Shown here one piece after another: positions 1 to 5,195 of a stretch of DNA of 5,195 nucleotides (position 1 is its first letter; every line of letters starts with the position of its first letter). Made by a program: the position numbers and the translations under genes. Source of the stretch: Gammaproteobacteria bacterium (GTDB lineage Bacteria > Pseudomonadota > Gammaproteobacteria > BMS3Bbin11); NCBI GenBank assembly GCA_030617565.1, contig JAUWVE010000112.1:1-5195 (forward strand), read 5' to 3'. Below the pieces are notes generated by a model. It made no database searches. It was given only the letters and a program-made list of their open reading frames with translations, and was not told the DNA's origin.

Positions 1-1
1 A

Positions 2-472
2 CCGCCGTTCCGTATCATCGCCCCGGGCCGTGTATACCGTTGTGACTCGGATGTTACCCATACACCGATGTTTCATCAGATCGAGGGCCTGTTTGTCGAT
101 GAAAATGTCAGTTTTGCAGAATTGAAGGGCGTTTTATCCGAATTCCTCAAGGTGTTTTTTGAAAAAGACCTTGAGGTGAAATTCCGGCCTTCCTTTTTCC
201 CTTTCACCGAACCGTCAGCAGAAGTGGATATCAGTTGTGTTATGTGCGGTGGAGAAGGCTGCCGGGTCTGTTCACATACCGGCTGGCTGGAAGTGCTGGG
301 TTGCGGCATGGTGCACCCGGAGGTGTTCGGTCACGTCGGTATAGACAGTGAAAAATATTCCGGTTTTGCCTTCGGTATCGGCGTAGAGCGACTGGCCATG
401 TTGCGCTATGGAGTCAATGACTTGCGTTTGTTTTTTGAGAATGATTTGAGCTTTCTGGCGCAGTTCAGATGA
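2..472 (+). CDS. pheS: Phenylalanyl-tRNA synthetase alpha subunit, 3' part (cut by window edge)
   Basis: This is the catalytic subunit of cytoplasmic phenylalanyl-tRNA synthetase, which charges tRNA-Phe with phenylalanine using ATP; it works as an (alpha-beta)2 tetramer with PheT. The reading frame is open from the window edge (base 2) to a TGA at 470-472. This gives 156 codons, about the C-terminal half of a protein that is usually near 330 residues. Class II synthetase motif 2 is visible at the start (FRIIAPGRVYR, then THTPMFHQIEG). Motif 3 lies near the end (GFAFGIGVERLAML), followed by the typical NDLRLFFENDLSFLAQF ending. At 236-271 there is a four-cysteine insertion, CX2CX4CX2C, where E. 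coli PheS has a short loop; as I recall, many other bacteria carry it. An internal ATG at 68 is not the start, because family sequence continues upstream of it. Control signals for the operon lie outside the window. Confidence 0.97.
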   Translation, partial: PPFRIIAPGRVYRCDSDVTHTPMFHQIEGLFVDENVSFAELKGVLSEFLKVFFEKDLEVKFRPSFFPFTEPSAEVDISCVMCGGEGCRVCSHTGWLEVLGCGMVHPEVFGHVGIDSEKYSGFAFGIGVERLAMLRYGVNDLRLFFENDLSFLAQFR

Positions 473-505
473 GTCAGCGTCTATTAATCATAAGGGGCAT
501 AAAAC

Positions 506-2884
506 ATGCTGGTCAGTGAAATCTGGTTGCGTGAATGGGTCTCGCCAAAGTTAACTACCGACGAACTGGCTGACCGGCTGACGATGGCCGGTCTGGAAGT
601 TGGCGGTATCGAGCCGGCTGGAGATCTGTCTGATAAGCTGGTAGTGGGGCGGATAGAAGCGATTGCCACCCATCCGGATGCTGATCGTCTGCGAGTTTGT
701 AAGGTGAATGTGGGACGAACCAGAAATCTTACGATTGTCTGTGGCGCAGCCAATGCACGGCAGGGGCTTTATACCATCGCGGCGCTGGTCGGTGCCAAAT
801 TGCCTGGTGGCATGACTATCAGCAAGGCCGCTGTGCGGGGTGTGGCCTCATCCGGCATGCTGTGTTCGGCCGCTGAGCTGGGGCTGGAAGAATCTTCAGC
901 GGGAATTCTGGATCTTGCAGGCAAACCTGCTGTGGGTACATCAGCAAGCAGCTATTTCCAGCTTGATGACAAAATTCTCGATCTTGAGCTGACGCCAAAT
1001 CGTGGTGATTGCCTGAGTATGCGTGGGGTTGCACGTGAAGTGGCCGCATTAACCAACAGCCGGTTAAAAAAGCCGGTCAAAGCCGTAGAGACGGAGGTTA
1101 AGGCACGTGGCAAGCTGCCGATTAAGCTGACGGCCAGTGATGCCTGTCCACATTATGTCGGGCGCATCATTCGCGGGGTGGATGTCTCTGCTGCAACACC
1201 GCTGTGGATTAAGGAACGGCTGCGACGTGCTGGCGTCCGCAGTCTGGGGCCCTGCGTTGATGTAACTAACTATGTCATGATTGAACTGGGTCAGCCTATG
1301 CATGCCTTCGATCTTGAGAAGCTGGATGGCCAGATCGAAGTGCGATATGCAGACGGCCGCGAAAAACTGGACCTGCTTGATGGTTCGACCGTGAAGACGG
1401 AAAAGACCGATTTATTGATCGCTGATAAAAGCGGCCCCTTAGCACTGGCTGGTGTCATGGGCGGGGCGGCATCGGCTGTTTCTGATCAAACACAGGATAT
1501 ATTTCTCGAAAGCGCTTTTTTCACACCGGAGATCATAGCTGTTACGACCCGGGATAGAGGAATTCATACGGATTCTTCTCATCGTTTTGAGCGCGGTGTG
1601 GATTTCGAGCTGCAGCGGGAAGCACTGAAACGGGCCTCTGTTTTGCTGACTGAGATTGCAGGGGGGGAATGCGGACCTGTAATCGAGAAGTCAATTCCTG
1701 GTAAAATTCGCCGAAAAGAGCCGATCACGCTTCGAAATAAACGCTTAAATGCAGTTTTAGGCACCAAAATTTCTACAAAAAAAATGGTTTCCAGTCTCCA
1801 GCGCCTTGCCATGCAGGTCAAAGGAAAGACCGACACAGTGAAAGTGACCGCACCGTCCTATCGTTTCGATATCAATATCGAGGTAGATTTGATTGAAGAG
1901 GTGGCACGTGTGACAGGTTTTGAAAATATCCCTGAAACGGCACCTGTTGCCCATTTGCAGATATCAGCGGATGAAGAAAAAATATTGCCGATAAGGCGCT
2001 TGCAATCCTGCCTGATCGACCGGGACTACCAGGAAGTTATCACCTACAGCTTTATTGATCACGCCATGCATGAGCAATTTTCACCTGATACGCGTGCCGT
2101 CGAGCTGGAAAACCCGATTGCATCGGATATGTCTGTCATGCGTGCCAGTTTATGGCCGGGGTTGATCAAAACCATGCAATATAACGTCAATCGCCAGGTG
2201 AGTGATCTGAAACTATTTGAATCAGGTCGAACATTTGTTCCTAAGGGTAAAACCCTGCTGCAGCACCGTTATATTGCGGGCTTGCTGACAGGCAGTGCTA
2301 ATACCCGTAGTTGGGTAAATGATAAGCGTGGCGTGGATTTTTACGATCTGAAGGGCAATGTGGAAGCGCTGATTGCACAGACTGGCCGTCAAGCTGACTT
2401 TGTTTTCTCGCCAGTGACGCATCCAGTTCTGCAGCCTGGCCAGTCTGCACAGATTAAAGAAGGGAATAAAGTGGTTGGCATGCTGGGGCGTTTGCATCCG
2501 GCGATAGAATCCTCTCTTGGGCTTGATCAGGCGGTATTTCTTTATGAAATCCGCCTGGATAGCTTGCTGCATTCACGAATTCCGGCATTTAATGAATTTT
2601 CCCGCTTTCCTGCCGTACAACGCGACATCGCGCTGCTAATTGATGCTAAAATACCCTTATCTGATGTGATCAGGTCGATAAATCATCATGCAGGTGACCT
2701 TTTAGTGAAGTTGGAGTTGTTTGATCAATATCAAGGCGAACATATTGATTTTGGTAAAAAAAGTCTCGCTTTCACCTTGACCTTACAGCGTTCTTCGCGC
2801 ACTCTTACAGATACTGAGACAGAAAACCTGATGAAAGTTGTGATTCGAGGGGTTCAGACAGATCTGGACGCGCAATTGAGATAA
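506..2884 (+). CDS. pheT: Phenylalanyl-tRNA synthetase beta subunit
   Basis: This is the large subunit of PheRS. It binds tRNA-Phe and hydrolyses mischarged Tyr-tRNA-Phe. Its 792 residues are a normal length for the family. Domains in order, with approximate limits: a tRNA-binding OB fold at 40-150 (VVGRIEAIATHPDADRLRVC); the B3/B4 region at 210-385, holding the editing pocket; B5 at 400-475; a catalytic-like core with no aminoacylation role at 476-690; and the ferredoxin-like anticodon-binding domain from 698 to the end (RFPAVQRDIALL). By remembered alignment to E. coli, His266, Glu335 and Thr355 correspond to editing residues. The E. coli editing-site Ala356 is Ser357 here (HTDSSHRFERGVD). 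Asp455, Asp461, Glu464 and Glu465 match the B5 magnesium ligands. The ATG at 506 has AAGGGG at 492-497 with 8 nt spacing, and the N-terminus matches the family. The stop is TAA followed in frame by TAG. pheS ends 33 nt upstream. Confidence 0.98.
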   Translation: MLVSEIWLREWVSPKLTTDELADRLTMAGLEVGGIEPAGDLSDKLVVGRIEAIATHPDADRLRVCKVNVGRTRNLTIVCGAANARQGLYTIAALVGAKLPGGMTISKAAVRGVASSGMLCSAAELGLEESSAGILDLAGKPAVGTSASSYFQLDDKILDLELTPNRGDCLSMRGVAREVAALTNSRLKKPVKAVETEVKARGKLPIKLTASDACPHYVGRIIRGVDVSAATPLWIKERLRRAGVRSLGPCVDVTNYVMIELGQPMHAFDLEKLDGQIEVRYADGREKLDLLDGSTVKTEKTDLLIADKSGPLALAGVMGGAASAVSDQTQDIFLESAFFTPEIIAVTTRDRGIHTDSSHRFERGVDFELQREALKRASVLLTEIAGGECGPVIEKSIPGKIRRKEPITLRNKRLNAVLGTKISTKKMVSSLQRLAMQVKGKTDTVKVTAPSYRFDINIEVDLIEEVARVTGFENIPETAPVAHLQISADEEKILPIRRLQSCLIDRDYQEVITYSFIDHAMHEQFSPDTRAVELENPIASDMSVMRASLWPGLIKTMQYNVNRQVSDLKLFESGRTFVPKGKTLLQHRYIAGLLTGSANTRSWVNDKRGVDFYDLKGNVEALIAQTGRQADFVFSPVTHPVLQPGQSAQIKEGNKVVGMLGRLHPAIESSLGLDQAVFLYEIRLDSLLHSRIPAFNEFSRFPAVQRDIALLIDAKIPLSDVIRSINHHAGDLLVKLELFDQYQGEHIDFGKKSLAFTLTLQRSSRTLTDTETENLMKVVIRGVQTDLDAQLR

Positions 2885-2895
2885 TAGGAATAAGT

Positions 2896-3213
2896 ATGAC
2901 AGTTACCAAGGCAGATCTGGCAGACAGGTTATATGAAGAGCTGGGGCTAAATAAGCGTGAGTCCAAAGAATTCGTTGAATTATTCTTTGAGAAGATGCGT
3001 CAGTCTCTGGAGTCCGGGGAATCTGTCAAATTGTCCGGTTTTGGTAATTTCGACCTGCGCCAGAAGACACCTCGTCCAGGAAGAAACCCAAAAACTGGTG
3101 AAGAAATCCCCATTTCGGCTCGACGTGTGGTAACCTTCAGACCAAGCCTGAAGCTAAAGGAACGGGTTGCGCAGTACACTGCCAGCCTGCAAAACAAGAA
3201 ACAAGAAAATTAG
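2896..3213 (+). CDS. ihfA: Integration host factor alpha subunit
   Basis: This is one half of the IHF heterodimer, a nucleoid protein that binds specific sites and bends DNA sharply, acting in transcription, replication initiation and site-specific recombination. The 105 residues form a complete HU/IHF fold: N-terminal helices (TKADLADRLYEELGLNKRESKEFVELFFEKM), the SGFGNFDLR strand region, then the DNA-binding arm with GRNPKTGEEIPI and ARRVVTFRP. Pro65, the residue that intercalates at the DNA kink, is present. The match to E. coli IhfA (NFDLR, PGRNPKTGE, ARRVVTFRP) supports alpha rather than beta or HU. The C-terminal tail is about six residues longer than in E. coli and rich in Lys, Gln and Asn. 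The start is 11 nt after pheT, with AGGA at 2886-2889 and 6 nt spacing. The gene ends in tandem TAG-TAG. In E. coli ihfA also follows pheT and has a promoter inside it; I found no convincing promoter here. Confidence 0.97.
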   Translation: MTVTKADLADRLYEELGLNKRESKEFVELFFEKMRQSLESGESVKLSGFGNFDLRQKTPRPGRNPKTGEEIPISARRVVTFRPSLKLKERVAQYTASLQNKKQEN

Positions 3214-3222
3214 TAGAGGATT

Positions 3223-3603
3223 ATGCTCGATCCAGCTGACAATTCAGTTTTGCCCGCCATACCTGCCAAACGTTATTTTACGATTGGTGAGGTCAGCGAG
3301 CTTTGCCAGGTTAAACCTCATGTACTGAGATACTGGGAACAGGAGTTTTCTCAGCTCAATCCGGTAAAAAGGCGTGGTAATCGACGTTATTACCAACGGC
3401 ATGAAGTTGAACTGATTCGTACCATACGATCACTGCTCTACCTTGAAGGATTCACAATAAGCGGTGCACGGCAGAAACTGGAATCAGACAATGACTTAGA
3501 AGAGACGATAATTAAATCAGCTGAAAAGCCAAAGGTTTCCAGAGAGCTAATTGGCGGTCTGATAAATGAACTTGAAGAGTTGACTGTTATGCTAAGAGAT
3601 TAG
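3223..3603 (+). CDS. Small MerR-family transcriptional regulator (pheST-ihfA operon type)
   Basis: The product is a probable DNA-binding regulator of 126 residues. The MerR-type winged helix-turn-helix covers about residues 17-85: YFTIGEVSELCQVKPHVLRYWEQEF is the helix-turn-helix, and NPVKRRGNRRYYQRHEVELI is the wing and following helix. After it comes only a short charged linker and one helix (about 106-126, rich in Glu and Leu), likely the dimer coiled coil. There is no room for an effector domain and no metal-binding cysteine cluster; Cys28 is the only cysteine. It resembles the conserved, largely uncharacterised MerR-like gene that follows ihfA in Pseudomonas and relatives, including the N-terminal ML-P...PAKRYFTIGEVSELC, which supports the ATG at 3223. 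Its AGAGGA is only 2 nt from the ATG, so translation may depend on coupling with ihfA, which ends 9 nt upstream. Target genes and signal cannot be read from the sequence. Confidence 0.92.
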   Translation: MLDPADNSVLPAIPAKRYFTIGEVSELCQVKPHVLRYWEQEFSQLNPVKRRGNRRYYQRHEVELIRTIRSLLYLEGFTISGARQKLESDNDLEETIIKSAEKPKVSRELIGGLINELEELTVMLRD

Positions 3604-3686
3604 CAAGGCAACAACTGATTCCAGAAATTCTTTTCTGTATATCGAAGTTCTCTCTGTAAACAATCCCTCATGAAAGATCAAAAAAA
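3604..3686. other. Spacer between MerR gene and tRNA-Pro, with a weak hairpin
   Basis: No gene is visible in these 83 bases. A small AT-rich hairpin, CAGAAA (3622-3627) with TTTCTG (3632-3637) around a 4-nt loop, has no T run after it, so it is a poor intrinsic terminator. TATATC at 3638-3643 could serve as a -10 box, but the element 17 nt upstream (CTGATT) matches a -35 box at only three positions. The tRNA may therefore be read from the operon, from a weak promoter here, or both; the sequence does not decide. Confidence 0.4.
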
Positions 3687-3821
<135 letters not shown>

Positions 3822-3903
3822 AGAGGGAATTGGAATCGAATAACAGGTTCACAAAATCGTCTGGAGCGATTTTGAACGTCAGAGTGAAACGTGACGGCCC
3901 GAA

Positions 3904-3946
3904 GGGCGTAGCGCAGGACGCGCGAAGTAAATCCTCTCGCCCCGAC
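3904..3946 (+). pseudogene. Truncated tRNA-Pro copy (tRNA remnant with repeated 3' tail)
   Basis: GGGCGTAGCGCAG (3904-3916) equals tRNA bases 3689-3701, and AAATCCTCTCGCCCCGAC (3929-3946) equals 3744-3761. Twelve bases lie between them instead of 42. The D-stem pairing GCGC/GCGC survives with a shortened loop. The whole anticodon arm, the variable loop and the 5' side of the T stem are missing. GGGCG (3904-3908) can still pair with CGCCC (3938-3942) as a short acceptor-like stem. After the tail the copy reads AATTT where the tRNA reads CATTT, so no intact CCA is present. It cannot decode. It may be a duplication with internal deletion, part of an rtT-like repeat, or the far attachment-site scar of a lost element. 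Confidence 0.65.
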
Positions 3947-3954
3947 AATTTTTT
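3904..3954 (+). terminator. Possible intrinsic terminator for the tRNA transcript
   Basis: The GC-rich remnant can close with GGGCG (3904-3908) and CGCCC (3938-3942), and is followed after CGACAA by T6 at 3949-3954. A second T8 tract lies at 3979-3986. The stem is interrupted and partly competes with the GCCC-GAA-GGGC hairpin, so this is a weak call. It is nevertheless the best plus-strand combination of a GC-rich stem and a U tract after the tRNA. Confidence 0.3.
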
Positions 3955-3985
3955 ATTGCCATAGAGCGAATTGCAGAGTTTTTTT

Positions 3986-4007
3986 TGCGAATAAATTCGC
4001 ACCTACA
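3986..4007 (-). repeat. REP-like unit, copy 1 (GTAG head plus palindrome)
   Basis: On the minus strand it reads TGTAGGTGCGAATTTATTCG followed by CA. A GTAG tetranucleotide leads into a 6-bp hairpin, TGCGAA/TTCGCA, with a 4-nt loop. This is the general design of REP sequences, whose conserved GTAG or GGAG head precedes a palindrome. Its GTAG faces that of copy 2. On the plus strand it is preceded by a T8 tract. Confidence 0.6.
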
Positions 4008-4038
4008 GCCAAATTACCATAGCCTGATAGAAAATTAT

Positions 4039-4061
4039 TGTAGGTCCGAATTCATTCGGAC
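4039..4061 (+). repeat. REP-like unit, copy 2, just downstream of aroG
   Basis: It reads TGTAGGTCCGAATTCATTCG then GAC: the GTAG head, then GTCCGAAT (4044-4051) pairing with ATTCGGAC (4054-4061). It matches copy 1 in inverted orientation over 22 positions with three mismatches, so the pair can also form one long hairpin across the 31-nt spacer 4008-4038 (a REPIN-like doublet). It ends 11 nt from the aroG stop codon, so in the aroG mRNA it would be a 3' hairpin that could slow exonucleases. No strong T run follows on the minus strand, so termination there is doubtful. Confidence 0.6.
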
Positions 4062-4072
4062 AAAATGTCTTG

Positions 4073-5137
4073 TTAGCGAGCCTGCCGGCGAGTTGTGACG
4101 GCCTTTGCCAGTGATTCCAGTACATCGACGGTATCATCCCAGCCAATACAGGCATCGGTGATGCTGACGCCATAAAGTAGCTCTTTTCCGGGTTCTATGT
4201 CCTGGCGACCGGCATTGATATGACTTTCAATCATGACTCCAATGATATGTGGATCGCCCGCTGAAATCTGTTCAGCAATGTCTGCTGCAACATCGACCTG
4301 TTTTTCTGGTTGTTTCATGCTGTTGGCATGGGAGCAGTCGATCATTACATTCGGTGTCAGTCCGTAACCTTCCAGCTTTTCTTCTGCCAGTAGAACATTG
4401 TTCCTGTCATAATTGGGTAAAGCGCCACCTCGTAAAATGATATGTCCATCATCATTGCCGGTCGTCGAGAAAATAGCGGATTTACCATCCATGGTCATCG
4501 ACAGGAAGTGATGCGGTAATGAAGCGGCGCGTATGGCATTCATGGCATTTTTCAATGTACCGTCGGTACTATTCTTGAAGCCGACAGGACAGGACAGGCC
4601 GGAAGCCAGCTCACGATGTACCTGGCTTTCGGTCGTTCGTGCACCGATGGCACCCCAGCTGATTAAATCAGCGACATACTGTGGCGTAATAAGGTCGAGG
4701 AATTCGGTTGCTGTGGGTATACCCATTATGGTCAGGTCTAGTAGCACCTTACGCGCCAGCCTGAGTCCCTTGTTGATATGAAAGCTACCATCCAGCATGG
4801 GGTCATTGATTAAGCCTTTCCATCCTACGGTGGTGCGTGGCTTTTCGAAATAGACACGCATAACGATCAACAGCTGATCACTCAAGCGATCACTGACTTC
4901 TTTTAACCTGCCGGCATAGTCGATGGCAGCATCCGGGTCATGAATGGAGCAGGGGCCAACGATGACAACCAGGCGATCATCTTCACCATGCAATACGCTG
5001 TGGATAGCCAGCCGCGTATCACTGGTAAGTTTTTGTGATTTTTCACTGGCCGGAAACTCAGCATGCAGCTCAGTCGGCAGAACGACGTTCTTAATTTCCT
5101 TGATTCTGAGGTCTTGTGTCGGGTGGGATGTGGTCAT
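4073..5137 (-). CDS. aroG: 3-deoxy-D-arabino-heptulosonate 7-phosphate synthase, AroG type (class I alpha)
   Basis: This enzyme condenses phosphoenolpyruvate with erythrose 4-phosphate to DAHP, the first committed step of the shikimate pathway to Phe, Tyr and Trp; it is a cytoplasmic metal enzyme. Its 354 residues are normal for the family (E. coli AroG has 350). With a two-residue offset from E. coli AroG, the metal ligands are Cys63 (GPCSIHD), His270 (CSHAN), Glu304 (MIESH) and Asp328 (ITDAC). Substrate-binding residues Arg94, Lys99, Arg167, Lys188 and Arg236 are present. The segment EFLDLITPQY with Ser182 and Phe211 is like the phenylalanine-inhibited AroG rather than AroF (LDPNSPQY) or AroH (TGQF), so feedback inhibition by Phe is inferred. 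The N-terminal DLRIKEIK also matches AroG and supports the ATG at 5137. That start lacks a good Shine-Dalgarno sequence: GACACGAAACAAC precedes it. The gene converges on the pheST-ihfA-tRNA block. Confidence 0.95.
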   Translation of the reverse strand: MTTSHPTQDLRIKEIKNVVLPTELHAEFPASEKSQKLTSDTRLAIHSVLHGEDDRLVVIVGPCSIHDPDAAIDYAGRLKEVSDRLSDQLLIVMRVYFEKPRTTVGWKGLINDPMLDGSFHINKGLRLARKVLLDLTIMGIPTATEFLDLITPQYVADLISWGAIGARTTESQVHRELASGLSCPVGFKNSTDGTLKNAMNAIRAASLPHHFLSMTMDGKSAIFSTTGNDDGHIILRGGALPNYDRNNVLLAEEKLEGYGLTPNVMIDCSHANSMKQPEKQVDVAADIAEQISAGDPHIIGVMIESHINAGRQDIEPGKELLYGVSITDACIGWDDTVDVLESLAKAVTTRRQAR

Positions 5138-5178
5138 GTTGTTTCGTGTCGTTTGCCTATGTACTGAAATAGGAGCGC

Positions 5179-5184
5179 ATTTTA
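5179..5184 (-). promoter_or_regulatory. Possible -10 box for aroG
   Basis: On the minus strand, TAAAAT matches the -10 consensus at five of six positions and lies about 42 nt upstream of the aroG ATG, implying a leader of about 35 nt. The matching -35 box would fall outside the window, so the promoter cannot be confirmed. I saw no TyrR-type (TGTAAA-N6-TTTACA) or TrpR-type operator in the 58 bases upstream of the start. Confidence 0.22.
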
Positions 5185-5195
5185 CTTGTTATGGG

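Larger units (their letters stand above)
3847..3954 (+). ncRNA. Candidate structured RNA downstream of tRNA-Pro, rtT-like layout
   Basis: Consecutive hairpins lie between the long inverted repeat and a second copy of the tRNA tail. CAAAATCG/CGATTTTG (3852-3859/3867-3874) is extended by GTT/AAC across a 2-nt bulge. CGTCA/TGACG pairs at 3877-3881/3892-3896, GCCC-GAA-GGGC at 3897-3907, and GCGC/GCGC at 3911-3914/3920-3923. The segment ends with the exact 18-nt tRNA 3' sequence and a T6 run. In E. coli, the tyrT transcript carries repeats of about 178 bp, each with 19 bp of the tRNA 3' end, from which rtT RNA is released; the 185-nt period here is similar. That analogy is inference. A degenerate tRNA scar or a dispersed repeat are the alternatives. 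No promoter is visible, so it would be cotranscribed with the tRNA. A 63-codon frame on the opposite strand (3811-4002) is not supported as a protein. Confidence 0.4.

Noticed and set aside
1671..1677. G7 run in pheT as a possible sequencing error or phase-variable tract
   Set aside because: The family sequence is intact in one frame on both sides, so no frameshift is present, and a housekeeping synthetase is not expected to phase-vary.
1777..1784. A8 run in pheT (ACA AAA AAA ATG) as a possible programmed frameshift site
   Set aside because: The zero frame continues through conserved B5-domain sequence, and I saw no downstream stimulator structure or conserved short product. Poly-Lys coding explains it.
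2777..2815. TTGACC as a -35 box for an ihfA promoter inside pheT
   Set aside because: It matches five of six positions, but no acceptable -10 box occurs at 16-18 nt spacing.
3979..4001. T8 tract beside the TGCGAA/TTCGCA hairpin as an intrinsic terminator
   Set aside because: On the plus strand the T run precedes the hairpin, and on the minus strand the hairpin is followed by A residues. Neither direction has the stem-then-U order.
5161..5190. Partial inverted symmetry (GAAAT and ATTTT) upstream of aroG as an operator
   Set aside because: The arms are short and imperfect and do not match TyrR or TrpR operator consensus sequences.

Overview
The window looks like chromosomal DNA of a non-enteric gammaproteobacterium. 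The support is the gene order pheS-pheT-ihfA-MerR regulator-tRNA-Pro, the close match of every protein to gammaproteobacterial families, a CCA-encoding tRNA and a REP-like repeat pair. The MerR gene and tRNA-Pro(GGG) behind ihfA recall the Pseudomonas-type arrangement; as I recall, enteric bacteria carry btuC there. I cannot name a genus.

Layout. From the left edge to about 3603 is a tightly packed plus-strand operon. It holds the 3' half of pheS, complete pheT (33 nt gap), ihfA (11 nt gap) and a small MerR-family regulator (9 nt gap). PheS and PheT form the (alpha-beta)2 phenylalanyl-tRNA synthetase, and IhfA is one subunit of the DNA-bending protein IHF. A tRNA-Pro(GGG) gene follows 83 nt after the regulator. 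On the minus strand, converging on this block, is a complete AroG-type DAHP synthase gene (4073-5137), the entry enzyme of the shikimate pathway. Phenylalanine supply (aroG) and phenylalanine charging (pheST) therefore sit close together, but they are divided by the convergent junction and need not be co-regulated.

The unusual part is the roughly 309 bp between the tRNA and aroG, which has no credible protein gene. It contains (i) a 25-position, AT-rich, almost perfect inverted repeat starting at the tRNA's CCA end; (ii) a series of smaller hairpins; (iii) a truncated tRNA-Pro copy with 13 nt of the 5' half and 18 nt of the 3' end, the tail repeating exactly 185 nt downstream; and (iv) two inverted REP-like units with GTAG heads facing each other (REPIN-like), ending 11 nt from the aroG stop codon. 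The tRNA-tail repeat recalls the layout of the E. coli tyrT/rtT RNA locus. It could equally be the scar of a tRNA duplication or of a lost integrated element.

The protein-coding genes are ordinary housekeeping genes with their recognisable catalytic residues intact. I see no new protein system; the post-tRNA structured region is the best candidate for something undescribed.
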